Under the pieces are notes generated by a model. It had not been told where the DNA came from. It did not search any database and saw only the letters and a list, made by a program, of their open reading frames with translations. A stretch of DNA of 64,000 nt from Rhododendron vialii. Taxonomy: Eukaryota > Streptophyta > Magnoliopsida > Ericales > Ericaceae. Below are positions 44,750-58,435 of the stretch, piece by piece; position 1 is the stretch's first letter, and each line of letters opens with the position of its first letter. The position numbers were made by a program, and so were the translations under genes. Location: NCBI RefSeq assembly GCF_030253575.1, contig NC_080559.1:30840501-30904500 (forward strand), read 5' to 3'.

Positions 44750-46702
44750 ATGGGAATGGGGAAGAATGAGGCGAAAGGGGAGATACTGATCGAGGTACCG
44801 GGGTCGCCGGATAACCAGGGGTCCCCAGTGAGAGCCGTACTGTGTCTGAAAGATAAGGTAAACATGAGAGAGATTGAAGAGAGAGAAGACTGCTTCCTCC
44901 TTGATTTCGACCCCGACGACTCCGCTGTTGACCTCTCCAAGCTTTACCACCAGTCTGATAAATCTGATGCCCATGACGTCTCTGTCGTCGCTGTAGTCGG
45001 CCACGTATATCTTATCCCCCATTCTCCCGCATTAACTTGTTCGGTTACTAGGTAGTTGGTTTGTCGATAACCTAATTGAAGCGTGCAGTTTTTCCATTTG
45101 CGAGGCGCTCACGCTGGGTCTGGAGAATTCAGTTCCAAATGATTCGTAATGGGTCAACATTAGTGACGATGATCTTCGTCACTGAGTTATTAGTTTAAGC
45201 AAATCCAGACACCAAGAGTCATTGAAATTTGTGCCTAATAGGGAGTATAATAATAATACACGCATAAAATGCAGAATTTAGTTCGAAAAGATTCGTAATG
45301 GGTCGACATTAGTGACGATTATCTTTGTCCCAAATTTCTGCTATATTACTACGACTTTGTGCTTCACCGCTTCAATGCCTTCGCATAACAGGAAGTACAC
45401 TCAAAATGGCACATGCTTGTCAACAGGTACGACAAGCCACACTACATAAGCTCGAAAAAGGAAAATAGGCATGTCGCGACTTTTGCTAAAGCCAAGACCC
45501 AACATGGAAAAACATAGCTTTTTGACGGGTAGCATGGCAAAGCCATGGCTATGTACACCTGGCTAGGCAAGCCAAGGCACAACATGTGCTCATCACCGGC
45601 CTAGGCCATGACACAAGGAACATACTAAGCCAACTTGGGCATGCCAAGACTGGCTAGGCAAGGCACGACAAGACGTGTGCTTGTCACCAGGCAAAGCAAG
45701 GCATGGCACGGCACGACTCTATCGAGCAAAAACTAGATTTCCTTGGCCGTTTGCTTTCAATTGTTCGTGCTTTCACGTCTGTGGGTAATGCTCGAAAAAA
45801 AGACCTAAAATGGCATGGCAAGCGGATTGCTCGTCACTGGGTTAGGCAAAGCATGGCACAACTCTATTGAGCAAAAGCTAGATTTCCTCGACTGTTTGCC
45901 TTCAATTGCTCTTGCTTTCACGTCCAATGCTCGAAAAAAAGACCGAAAACGGCATGCTATTTTAACCGGTATTCCCTTGGCTCGCTTTGAATCTTGGTTC
46001 GCCGCCTTGTACCTTCTCTAAATGGATGCTTCTTACTGGCACAAGCACTCATCTAAGGCAATATTTGTAATTCTTAATATTTTTGGGTTTTGTGTAACTA
46101 AATGGATGTACATGGCTTTGATGGTATAGGTGGCATGCAGAGATTATCCACATTCAAGACATCTCTGCTTGAAGTACCCCTTTGGGAAGACGCCTCACGA
46201 AACCCACTGTGAACTGGTAATTTTAGTACAGAAGATTTCTGTCTCAATAGCAACACTACCAAGCCTTTCAAAACTAGTGCAATAATCTTTCCAAAATGAA
46301 GCTTGCTCTTTTTACTCACTTCTGTTTGCTCTGTACAGGGAACTCAATTTTTTTTAAGACGACAAGCAATTAATGTATACCTGCGAAAAAATTTGACTAG
46401 ATTTGCAACATCATCCCTCTTTCTCTACTTTTAAAACTGTTTTTGGTTATTTATGAGTGTTAGTTTATGAAAATCTGCATGTTTTTTCTTAGAATTTTCT
46501 AAAAAAGCAAACATTTTGATTTTGTGGGTGTAAATTGCAGTGCTACTGCTTTGTTTGTGATACTGCTGCGCCTTGCGATCAATGGTCAACAGGAGTTCAT
46601 AATGGGCATTGCCATGCCATTGACGATAGGGACTGGAAGTATATGAGGCGGCTGATGAGAAACAAAAATGCTACTTACACCTCCTCTTCTTCTTCAGAAT
46701 AA
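44750..46702 (+). CDS. RPM1-interacting protein 13-like protein, copy B, 3 exons, 167 aa
   Basis: Exons 44750-45004, 46130-46216 and 46541-46702; introns are phase 0 as in copy A and exon 2 is the same size (87 bp). The protein has the acidic EEREDCFLLDFDPDDS motif and DLSKLYHQSDKSDAHDVS in exon 1, then VACRDYPHSRHLC, TPHETHC, CYCFVCDTAAPC and NGHCHAIDD, and a Ser-rich tail. The motif spacing is the one seen in copy A and in plant RIN13-type proteins. An upstream out-of-frame ATG at 44745 overlaps the leader and could dampen translation. Intron 1 contains two sets of degenerate direct repeats. The pair is a tandem duplication now separated by the - strand gene fragments. Confidence 0.82.
45120..45960 (+). 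repeat. Direct repeats in intron 1 of RIN13-like B
   Basis: A block with GATTCGTAATGGGTC(A/G)ACATTAG occurs at about 45125-45180 and 45280-45335. A larger block with GGCATGGCA and CTCTAT(C/T)GAGCAAAA(A/G)CTAG occurs at about 45690-45822 and 45846-45960. Between them is a run of short GGCAAGGCA / GGCATGGCA-type units (45400-45720). Confidence 0.7.
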
Positions 46703-48073
46703 ATTACGGCATGGCAATGTTGCTTGACCCCTTTGAAAAATAGAGCCTATACTACTACGTTGAGAATGAGAGGCCTCGCCTGACGCAGGAAAAGAAAAAC
46801 CGAAGTGCCAAGGTAACTAACAGAAGAACACTTAAATCTACCATTAAACACCTGGTAATGCCGAGCCTCACTTCACAAAACGTGTGCCAACGAAACTCAC
46901 AAATCCTCTCCACCATGGCTGAAATTGACGAAGGCCTGACTGACATCAGGGCTGGTTACTGCCTTTAACTTCAATTCAATGGGGATATTCAATTTCGGGC
47001 ACTGGTTTACCAACGAAAACAATCGGTTTGTATGTAAATGGAATCCTGTCTTCTACGTAAGTATCTCCTTTGCTCTTTGGGTTTCTATTGGGAGAGAGTA
47101 CTCATTTCCCTTCATTCTTCACTTTTTATTTTCCTGCCTCACGTGTGGCCTCTCATTATCAAGTGGTGGGCTCAATTTTTCAATGGTGTCATGCCACATA
47201 GGCTATTGGTAATTTATGTGGTAAGAAAAGAGGGGTCAGCATTGACTATTTGATGTACAACTCGGGTCTCATTTCAATGCTGCCATACTGGTGGTATTAC
47301 TACATTTTGTTTTGCCGGGTTTAGTAGTACAGCTTGTGAGCTTTCCCATTGGACGACACTTAAATTTCGGTTTTACTACATTTTGAAGTTTTAGAAAGAT
47401 AGCATAAGATCAAATAATGAAACGTGTGAAACTGTTTCTTATCTCTTGGAGGATAGCTTGTCATTAATTGGAAGATTTACTTATATATTGTAATGTGTAT
47501 TTGGCTTCTCTAATATGGCTTAGACACAGAACTTTCAAAAGTATAAAAACATGTTGGCTAAGTTTAGGCAACTGACGCAACACAAAACTTGTTTTGTTTT
47601 CCTTCCCTTATTTTCGGCGTGTTCATTAAGTGAAGAAATTTTTTTACCCTAGTAGAAATATGGAGTAGCATCACAACCATGACGCGAACACTTTGGTCTT
47701 GACGGCGAAAAGTTAAAACCACTGCTTATGGTTTTTTGTTTGTTTGTTGTTGTGTGTCGAACCAGCTCCTCTCCGGTCCCAAAAGGGAATTAGACCACAC
47801 TGTCACAGTCTTTTATGATTTCTTTTTAGGCTCACTCTGATGATCCGAATCGTTCATAGTTAGAACTCGTCGAGAACAAAAAAATCCAAGTAGCAAACCT
47901 AATGACAATATATTGATAATTACATGATAATGTATTCATATTGAAAAAACAAGTTTTGATCCAGTGTGCGCATTTATTTATTTCAAGATAAATAATTTTC
48001 AAAATTACATCCACGATATTCCATCAACGTATCTTTGGGTTACCAATATTCTAGACGAACTCTAAAGAGAAAA
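46703..48073. other. Spacer between RIN13-like B and the NAC alpha gene
   Basis: No gene or clear element was recognised. There is one MITE-like half-motif near 47840 (GATCCGAATCGTTCATAGTT) of the kind seen inside the element at 51573. Confidence 0.4.
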
Positions 48074-48205
48074 GGGAAAATAATGGCCAGTGACGTGTTT
48101 TGATAATTAATACCCGTCAAGGACATTTTCAGCATTAACAATTGTTCTTAGCATGTCCTTGGTGGATATTAATTATCAAAACACGTCCTGGGCCTTCATT
48201 TTCCC
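48074..48205. mobile_element. 132-bp hairpin element, family copy 2
   Basis: GGGAAAATAATGGCC at the left pairs with GGGCCTTCATTTTCCC at the right; inner arms ACGTGTTTTGATAATTAATA and TATTAATTATCAAAACACGT are perfect mirrors. Flanks carry GAGAAAA at 48067-48073 and 48206-48212. The duplication length of 7 fits neither hAT nor Mutator exactly. It ends about 145 bp before the NAC alpha promoter motifs. Confidence 0.8.
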
Positions 48206-48349
48206 GAGAAAATGGTAACGTCCGCCCAAGGCCCCAAGTGACCACAAGAAAGGCCACAATTGTAGGATTATGGAGACTGGAGAGGATCCATGCATAGGAG
48301 GAGCCCAAAAACGAGCGGGGGCCGGGCCGCACAAAGTGAAGTTTAATTC

Positions 48350-48372
48350 GGCCCATGATAACTGAAACCCTA
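48350..48372 (+). promoter_or_regulatory. Site II and telo-box motifs upstream of the NAC alpha gene
   Basis: GGCCCAT (reverse complement ATGGGCC, site II) at 48350-48356 is followed by AAACCCTA (telo-box) at 48365-48372. A second site II-like AGCCCA is at 48302-48307. This combination is known from promoters of ribosomal protein and other translation-related genes, bound by TCP and telo-box factors. Here it fits the downstream gene's role. Confidence 0.65.
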
Positions 48373-48479
48373 GCCCTACCACAAAAAACCCTCTCTGTGC
48401 AACGCAATCCTTCCGCTAAAAACTTTATCCACTGCGCACCGCGACACTCAACACAAACGTAGTAACAGAGACAAGGACC

Positions 48480-48507
<28 letters not shown>
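48480..48507 (+). repeat. (CT)n tract in the NAC alpha 5' leader
   Basis: About 13 CT units lie 29 bp before the start codon. Pyrimidine tracts in this position are common in leaders of translation-machinery genes. Confidence 0.85.
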
Positions 48508-48510
<3 letters not shown>

Positions 48511-48535
48511 GATCTTTAGATACCTTCTATCAGCG

Positions 48536-50891
<2,356 letters not shown>

Positions 50892-51572
50892 GTCGGCAGG
50901 CAATATGGTTGGTGCTCTATGAAGATGGTTTCCTGAATTGGTGATGACTGTTGAGTGGAAATGTTTTTAGGAAAATTTGATGGTGTCATTTTCGTAGAAT
51001 TTTATATTGTTGCACCGGCTACTAGCAAGGTACATTTTTCTTTTTTACTTTGTTGGGCTTTGAACCGTGGTGGCAAAGAATGCGTTATTTTAAGATGTCA
51101 TACCAAATAGTTGTTGCCTGTTTGAACTCTTTTGTGGGAATTGCCATGCTTTATCATTCAATTTTCTCCATTTGTGTTAGTTGTATGTATGAAGGAGTTT
51201 CTTGCTCTTAGGATTTGGGTTTGGTCCTCCCTTGCAAAAAATGTATCATGAATATGGTGAAGGCTATAGGGTTGGCCAGACCATTTCATCTTTCAATCCC
51301 GATGATTATAAGAATTCTACTAATTTGACAGTTATAATGTGATGCCATGTGTCGTAAGCCATATTACTTATGTGTTGGTTGCTGTTGGAAACAAACTTCC
51401 ATCAAAGATAGGCGTGATTCTGGCCAAACAGTATGTTTGTGTTTCAAATATAAGCTGCCTGTCTAGGTTTGTAATTCGATGGAGATTGATGTCTATTTTG
51501 TGCCTCTTTCTAGTTTCTACTCTTCGGGGGTGTTGAGATAAGGAGGCAGTTGGGCAGCCTGCAGTCATGCCA
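50892..51572 (+). other. 3' flank of the NAC alpha gene
   Basis: Probable 3' untranslated region in the first 150-300 bases, then spacer. No clear polyadenylation consensus stands out and no further gene is supported. Confidence 0.4.
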
Positions 51573-51849
51573 TTTTCGGGCTTGTGCTGGGTTCATTTTG
51601 ATGATCTAAACCAATCACTTTGTAGAGCTCATTGCTAACTTCAATCTTGTTCATTGAATATTGATTGATACCTTTTCGGAACACATTTTCCTTTAGAAAA
51701 ATGGACTCGGACACTAGATCAAATGTTTTCCGTAATGTTATTGATCAATATCCAATGAACGAAAATTTCTTCATGACTTGAAGTTTACAATTAGCTGTGC
51801 AAAGTGATCGGTTTAGATTATTATAACAGACCTGGCACAAGTCCGAAAA
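51573..51849. mobile_element. Inverted-repeat MITE, about 277 bp
   Basis: TTTTCGGGCTTGTGCTGGGT at the left mirrors ACCTGGCACAAGTCCGAAAA at the right. Subterminal GATCTAAACCAATCACTTTG and CAAAGTGATCGGTTTAGATT also pair. Exact borders and target duplication are uncertain. Confidence 0.75.
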
Positions 51850-52591
51850 CGGGGCAACTTACAAGCAGCCTCATTGAGATAGTGTTATGGCGGTGGGAAA
51901 TTCCTTCCTAATTAGGGTGTTTGTTCGATTGTGATTGAATCAATCTTGTGTAGGGTCTGGTGTCGGTAAGACAATATCCCGATAATACAGCTGATTATGC
52001 GGCCGTCATTTTCCTTAATTACGTAATTTATTGTTGTATAGGTAACTGATCTGATTTTATAATCCGAGTTGATAATGATTGAAACGCTCTTACTTGTTCC
52101 ATTGACATTGTGGAGGGAGTCCAGCTCCCAATCCTGTAAATGGATTGGAGAGTACAATTTCATGCCGAAAAAAGTTTTTTTCTTAGCCAACTTCAATAAT
52201 CAATGAGCGGGGTCGTTTTATTTTTCTGAACTCATCGGGAGCATCTACTATGTCAAAAATGAAGTTGATCACCTATCGTTTAATATGACGTCGGAACATA
52301 ATTATATTGCTAAAAATGGTTGAAATGGATTTTTATATTTTTTCGTGGGTAAAGAAATTGGTTCTCTGATATCTCCAGGTAAGAAGTGTTGCAATCTTTT
52401 TTTTTTTTTTTTGCAAGAGTTCCAAAATCATACCAATTGATCGGGTGGAGGCATCTAATTTGTTGTTGTGTCCATATTATATGGTAATAATTTCATACCG
52501 AATGACAAAAAAAAAACAGGTGCTAAACATAGCCAGGATTAACACACGATGGATGAACAGTTTAGAATTTGATAAACCTTCCTCCGTCTCT

Positions 52592-54194
52592 TTAGTTGAT
52601 CTTCCTGCAATCCGTTCGGATCTCTCCATCATCACCTGTTAAAACGTCGGTGTTACCCATCTTCACCATTGCATCCGCGAATTTGCTTTGCCAGAGGAAT
52701 GTATTCATGGCGTATTGACTAACTTGGTTCACGGTTGCTGCATCTGTCAGGAGGGCCTGGTCCGAAGTGAACAAGCCTTGGTTAGCCTGAACGTCCATGT
52801 AGTAGCCGGTGTCCATGAGGGTTGGGCTGGAAGGGTCAATCGGAACCACCAAGTTAGGGTTGGTGTTGCCCTGAGGGCACTGCTGCCTCAGCCGGGCTGC
52901 ATAAGAAGCATCCAGAGTTGGATCCTGTTCCATTGTTGTGTTGAAACCAAATAGTCTGGCGCTGAAGGAAGTGCAGTGAGACCGGCCGATGGTGTGCGCT
53001 CCTGTCAATGGAAGATAACCAGTTTAGAAAGGCGCTCCTTGCTCATAAGAATGTGGGATCATCTCCTCCCAATCCTTTATTCTAAGACAAGACGATATCG
53101 ATTAGTATCTACGGTTGAATTTCTTTAAATGAGGAGCGAAATCCAACTATACATACAAAATAACGTCGTTTTGTAGATCTAACTCCGATTTCAAGTTTCT
53201 TACCAGAGAGTGTAACCATTTCCTCTTGTGTAAGTCCCTTGCCTGCAAATGATTGGGTGAGTTGGTTTAGGTTAAACGAAGGAGCAGCAAGATTGGCTGA
53301 CGCCTCAGAAGCAAGCGAAACTCTGCCGTCTCTTCTTCCGGCAGGGACATCCCAACCTAGTCCTCTTGTCTGCAAAGCAAATAGCCAGTGCTATATATCA
53401 AAGGAAAATTTTCCTGGACAGGTGCAAGAGGATAATGAAAATATGTAGTTTTTTTTTTTACCATCACAGTACTGTCCCTTGCTGCAAAAGCTATGATATC
53501 TGCACAAGAGACTATTCCTTGGCAGACAGATTCCAGTCTAGCCTTTGCGTTATCGATGATTTCAAATCCTCGGAGGCTAGGGTTGTTGGGAGGAGCATCT
53601 TTCTCTGCCGTGTTTGAAGGTGTTGAGTCGATGAGAACGGATCCATCACAACCCTACAATCACCCAAATCGACACAGTTAATACTTCCACTTAAATGACA
53701 AAATACTCATTTTCAAATCAAAGCTCGATACAGTCTAGAAAATATTGTTTCTGAAGGCCAGAGATCCTCTATCAAAGAAGGAACTTTCCCGTCTTCCACT
53801 GTACTCCGAACAAGCCAATTGTCCCGCCGGGAGTACATTACCACACGAGGAGAAGAGAATCCCATTTCATTCGAAAGCTGAAACTTAATCAATGGACAAA
53901 GTAGGAGTACTCATTTTGATCTAAAACGGCCAAGAAAAAGCTAGCTTTTCTAGCCAACCCAAACACAGCCTTACTTACCCTAACAAAACAGTCATGAAAG
54001 TGCATTCTAACGAGGCCAGCAGCTAATCCACTATCCCTCATGAACCCTTTTCTAACCTCATCCCTTACAATAATCTCAGCTATGCTACATGAAGCGGAAT
54101 AATAACCAACTTCGAGCTGAGCTTCTAACTGAGTAAATTGACATGACACCAAAAAGAAAGCTAAACAGACACAAGTAAGCTTCTTTGGGCTCAT
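52592..54194 (-). CDS. Class III peroxidase, copy 1, 4 exons, 327 aa
   Basis: Exons (transcript order) 54194-53979, 53653-53462, 53369-53204, 53001-52592, the classic four-exon plant peroxidase layout with GT..AG introns. A signal peptide (about residues 1-25) ends near LEAQ and the mature protein starts QLEVGYY. The distal heme side shows [20 protein letters not shown] with the catalytic Arg and His; the proximal side shows [14 protein letters not shown] with the heme-ligand His. All eight structural cysteines can be placed. Secreted peroxidases use H2O2 to oxidise phenolics in lignin, suberin and defence reactions; the substrate cannot be told from sequence. The N-terminus is close to peroxidase 5-like proteins. 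The gene appears intact. Confidence 0.95.
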
Positions 54195-54252
54195 TGCTCT
54201 TTCTTACAAGTTTTCTTATGACTTGAAGGTTTATCACACATTACTATATAGC

Positions 54253-54264
54253 TATATATATATA
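54253..54264 (-). promoter_or_regulatory. TATA box of peroxidase copy 1
   Basis: TATATATATATA lies 59-70 bp upstream of the ATG at 54194. The same position in copy 2 holds a shorter TATA run. Farther up, copy 1 has CATGTG (54332-54337) where copy 2 has a G-box. Confidence 0.6.
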
Positions 54265-54269
54265 GGCAT

Positions 54270-55692
54270 TATTTCGCTTGTTTAACGGATCAATCATCCC
54301 GCCCTATTCGAGTATTATAATCGTCGAGTGCCATGTGGGAAGGCAACAAGCTGGAATATTGTCGTTTTTTCATAGTCATTGAGAAAGAAAGATCACAGTG
54401 TTCTTTCCCTGTGTAAAAGCAGAAGAAAGGGCAATTGGGTTGGACATGTTTGACTACGTTTACGTGCATATAGTTATTGTATTATCGGATACGCATAAAA
54501 CAGAGGATTTAACTAGGAATTGGTATTAGAAAGTTGGGTTCAGAATCGAATTGTGTTGACTTGAGTGCATGAGAATACAAGGGTAGTGGTTAGAGATGAA
54601 TAGATGATGTATTGTAAAGCATATATTTGCTTTTTTGGCATGATGAGTAGTGTGTGTGATTTAGTCTGAATTTGTGATTTCTGGGCAGGAGTTGGGGGAG
54701 GCATTTTGCTCTGCTTTCAGGGTCTCTGTTTAAGATGAGTATCTTTGACTATCAGAGGGAACACTTCTACTAATGAAATATTTAATTAAACCACTCACGG
54801 CGCAGTGGCAATTAGCTGACAATCAATTAATAGCCTTGAAAAGCATTTGGTCTGAGATTCGTCTCTCACCCTCGTGCTAGTTTGCTACTAATTCCTATAT
54901 TGGATAAGTTCATGGGCTTCTTTACTAGTATTTGAGGGGTTCAAGCCGAATACGTAACCAAAGGTTGGCTACCAGAGGCCACGGCCACCCCCAATTTGAC
55001 AAATCCTACAAGTACGTAAGATTTTTTTACATACAAGACTTGACATGTTGGCTCATAATATGTCATATATACAAAAGAATTTAGATAGGAGTTACAAACT
55101 TGAACCATTTTTTCACACGTTTTTTTCTCCTTTGGGGTAACAGGCCAACCACTCATCTCTCTTAGGAACACGAAAAGAAAAACTCACCAATAACCTCAAT
55201 TTTTCTCTTTACGGGGTATTAATTTAACACTAAACTTTTTTTTTTATACTCCTTAACCTTAAATTTTTTAGATTTTTGTTATCACATTATAGCCCTTGCG
55301 TATATGAACTCTTAGTTCCGTATATGAAATCTTAGAGCGAATACTGGTGCTTATCTAACAATCAGGGGTATCAAAAAGTCTTTGGTTTGAGATTCAACTT
55401 CCTCCCACATGCTATTAGTTCTGGCGTTGGAAAACATACACACTTTCAACACTAAAAAATAAAAAATGGAGTGTGAATATCAATTCTCATATTTGAGGTT
55501 CTCGTTTTGCTGACCGAACCGGATAAGCATTTTGAGACGGAGCTGGTGGATTTTTGGTAGTGCTTGGAGGTTGATCAATCCAATTGCATGCCATTTATAT
55601 ATACAGACGGGGCATATTATACTGATATAATCAGATAACCAACTTGATTAAAAAAACTTATCAAACCCTAATCTTTAACAACTCGATCCTAA
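54270..55692. other. Peroxidase upstream region and spacer, block 1
   Basis: The first about 350 bp align with the upstream region of copy 2. Farther on there is spacer with no recognised gene; open frames here are short and unsupported. Confidence 0.45.
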
Positions 55693-55705
55693 TTTTATTA
55701 ATGTT

Positions 55706-56389
55706 TTTTTTGTTTTGGCAAATGTGAGAAGTTGTATTCAACTATGAGGCGAAAGGTTACACATTAGAGAGGAACCCCATGGGGGCAAATGAGCGTCTAC
55801 AAATCGGATAAACCATTAGAGAGGACAATCAGAGCACAGTATATACAACCCTATTTCAAACTCGCCTAGTGCCCTGTGGGCGTTTTGGTTTATCAAAAAA
55901 AAAAAAAAAACTCGCCTAGCGAGATCAAGTTCACAGAAAATAAAACTAATACCAAGCACATGACCAACAAACCACCGGACAAAATCCAGACATAAACTTG
56001 ACTAAAATTCGGACAGAAACCGGACTAAATCCGGACAAAAAACAAAATAAAGCAAAAAAAAATACTCTCCCCTCCGTCATTGAGCAGCCCTTCTCTTGCC
56101 TAGCCCCCTACCGATCAAGCTTCTAAGTCGGCGACCCATGAAGTCATCGGCGACCACGCAACTGCAAACTCAGAAGCAGAGCAGCGGCGAACGACAAGCG
56201 GTTTTGGTGGAGAAGGGAAACCAAATCTGAAGACATGGATTGATCCCTTCCTTCTCACCGCCCATATTTGGGTATAAACCCAAGGGGGAAGGAGGGGAAG
56301 GAGAAGAGGAAGCGTGACGACTGTTTTAGTGTTAGAGAGAGGTGCTCCTGTTTTTTAGAGAGAGAATTGTTATGTGTATGTATGTTTTT
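55706..56389 (-). mobile_element. Internally reduced non-LTR retroelement insertion, 684 bp, 13-bp target duplication
   Basis: On the - strand the element ends GTTGAATACAACTTCTCAC then a T-rich/A-tail boundary at 55706-55712 (T-run on the + strand), as plant L1-type LINE 3' ends do. TTTTATTAATGTT occurs on both sides (55693-55705 and 56390-56402). The 5' part is GC-rich like a LINE leader, and an A/T-rich junction near 55895-55908 suggests a deleted middle. No open reading frame for transposition proteins remains. The matching place in block 2 (about 62735-62765) has no insertion. A SINE-like element is an alternative. Confidence 0.65.
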
Positions 56390-57613
56390 TTTTATTAATG
56401 TTGAAACTTCAAAATGTCAACAAAGTTGAATGTAATTTTTTAATTGATAGTTAACTTTAAAAAGATACCACCTTTCAGAAAGATCAAGACCAATGTTAGA
56501 ATAATTTTCTGGAGTAACAAATTAAGTAGGATTATTTGGACGGAAACGGTTTTCCTTTCCGTAAAAGTGGCAATCGTTTTCTGAACAAAATGAGGAATAC
56601 TCGTCTTACTTGTGCTGCTTTGCTCACCGATTACTAGATATAGATATAGAGTAGTGTAAGTTCTTCCGATATTTGAAAAAAAAAAGAAAAGAAAGAAAAA
56701 CGACAACATCGCACTTCCCCCCCTCCGCCGCAGTGCCTCCCCTCTGCCGCCTCCACTAGGTCCACTACGAACCACTATCACTTCTGTGGCATCGGCCATT
56801 CACAGGATTGCAACCCAAACACGAGTAAATGGTTTTTCTCCGGGGCCAATTTATATGGACCGGCTCTGACTTTAGATGAGGTGCCTGTTAGAAATTGAAC
56901 TCCTCGTTCAACACAATGCCCTATGGATCTTGGAAACTAGGTCACAGGAATCGCAAGCAAATAGAAATAGTGCGTAACGAACAAAAAAAAAACGAACACA
57001 AGATATACATGGAAAATCTCAACGCGAGGAAAAATCATGGGAGCCAATGAAATCGAATCAAGAGAACAAGTTTTCTCGCAATCTCTCAGAGACCTGCGTT
57101 TTCTCGCCTCTTGCTGTTTTTCTCTAAAAACACTTTAACCTAATTACATACAAACTGCAGTGTAAAATAGTTTGGGTCTGATGTGGAAATTACACCCCAA
57201 GTCCTTGAAATATCATTTTCGCTGTAGTTCGGGGTGCGACACTGCCGGATTAAACCACTGCTGAAGGTTGTCTGCACCCGTAAGCTGAACCAGACATTTG
57301 AAAGTATCTTCTGCTAGAACAAATGAAGCCCTCAAAATGAGGAGAAGTATTACTAATCCGCAACCATTTGAACTACTAACATTCAACATGATTTCCCTCA
57401 TACACCATCTTATTGTAATCCAGAAACTGACTTTTGTTAGAACAAAAATGTACAACAATTGAAGCCCTCAAAAGCCTGGCAGTAGCCAAAACTGTAAGCA
57501 GTAAAATTTATTGAGTTTATATAATTTTCTTAATTTTTTTTTTTTTTGGTATTTGCTTGGCTTCGAGCAAAATCTTATTATGAGTAGCACATGAAAGTAA
57601 CAACATCTAGGCC

Positions 57614-57720
57614 TCACGGGTTGATCCTCTTACAGTTGGATCGGATCTCGCCTGCAGTCCCTATGAGCACCTGAATCTCACTCATCTTGATTATAGCCAG
57701 TACAAAAATTACGAAATACA
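57614..57720 (-). pseudogene. Orphan 3' end of a class III peroxidase gene
   Basis: Read on the - strand, codons give FVLAIIKMSEIQVLIGTAGE then IRSNCKRINP and a stop at 57616-57614. This is the last 30 or so residues of a peroxidase, including the final conserved cysteine. The rest of the gene is missing: upstream sequence belongs to block 2. It is closer to the peroxidase entering at 63945 (GTAGEIRSNCRRINP) than to copies 1 and 2 (GEIR(T/R)(D/N)CRKIN). It marks the junction of the tandem duplication. Confidence 0.85.
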
Positions 57721-58435
57721 CCAAAATATTATGAAGTGGCACAATATGAACCATACAATAGATGCATATAGTATACACTTTTAAATGGCGTGTATTGTAG
57801 ACTTTTCCTTCATAATTCGGTATGATTATGATTGAAACTCTCTTGCTTGTTTCAATGATAACATCATGGAGGGAGCCCAGCTCCTCTCTAATCCTTCAGT
57901 TGGATTGGAGATTACAATTTCATCCCCAAAAAGGTTTTTTCCTGGCCCTCTTCAATGATCAGGTATCGTTCATTTTTCATCAAGTGATATATATTGCTAA
58001 AAATGGTTGAAATGTGGTTTAATCTTGTGTTGCAATCTTATTTATTTGCAAGATAAATATGGTCCAAAATCATATCAAGTGATATCCAATGAACCTGATT
58101 TTTGATATGCTTGATGTTTCAACAAGCTAAACAAAAGAAAGATCTCAATCATTGAGTTGAGCCCAGAAAAACTCATTTTTTTGGGGGCTAAAATTGTACT
58201 CTCCAATCCATTTGAAGGATTGGAAAAGAGATGGGTTTGTGGAGGCAACTAATTTGTTGTGTCCATATTATTTGGTAATAATTCAATACCGAATTACAAA
58301 TAACGGGTGCTACACTTTTACACTTGGTAGCACAATACAACAACAACAACAACAACAAATTTAAAAGCAAACATAGCCAGGATTAACACAAGATGGATGA
58401 ACAGTTAAGACTTTGATAATCCTTCATCTGTCTCT

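Noticed and set aside
56440-56799. 119-codon - strand open frame
   Set aside because: The corresponding place in the sister block does not keep a comparable frame, and the sequence is Gly/Arg-rich then AT-rich without a domain.
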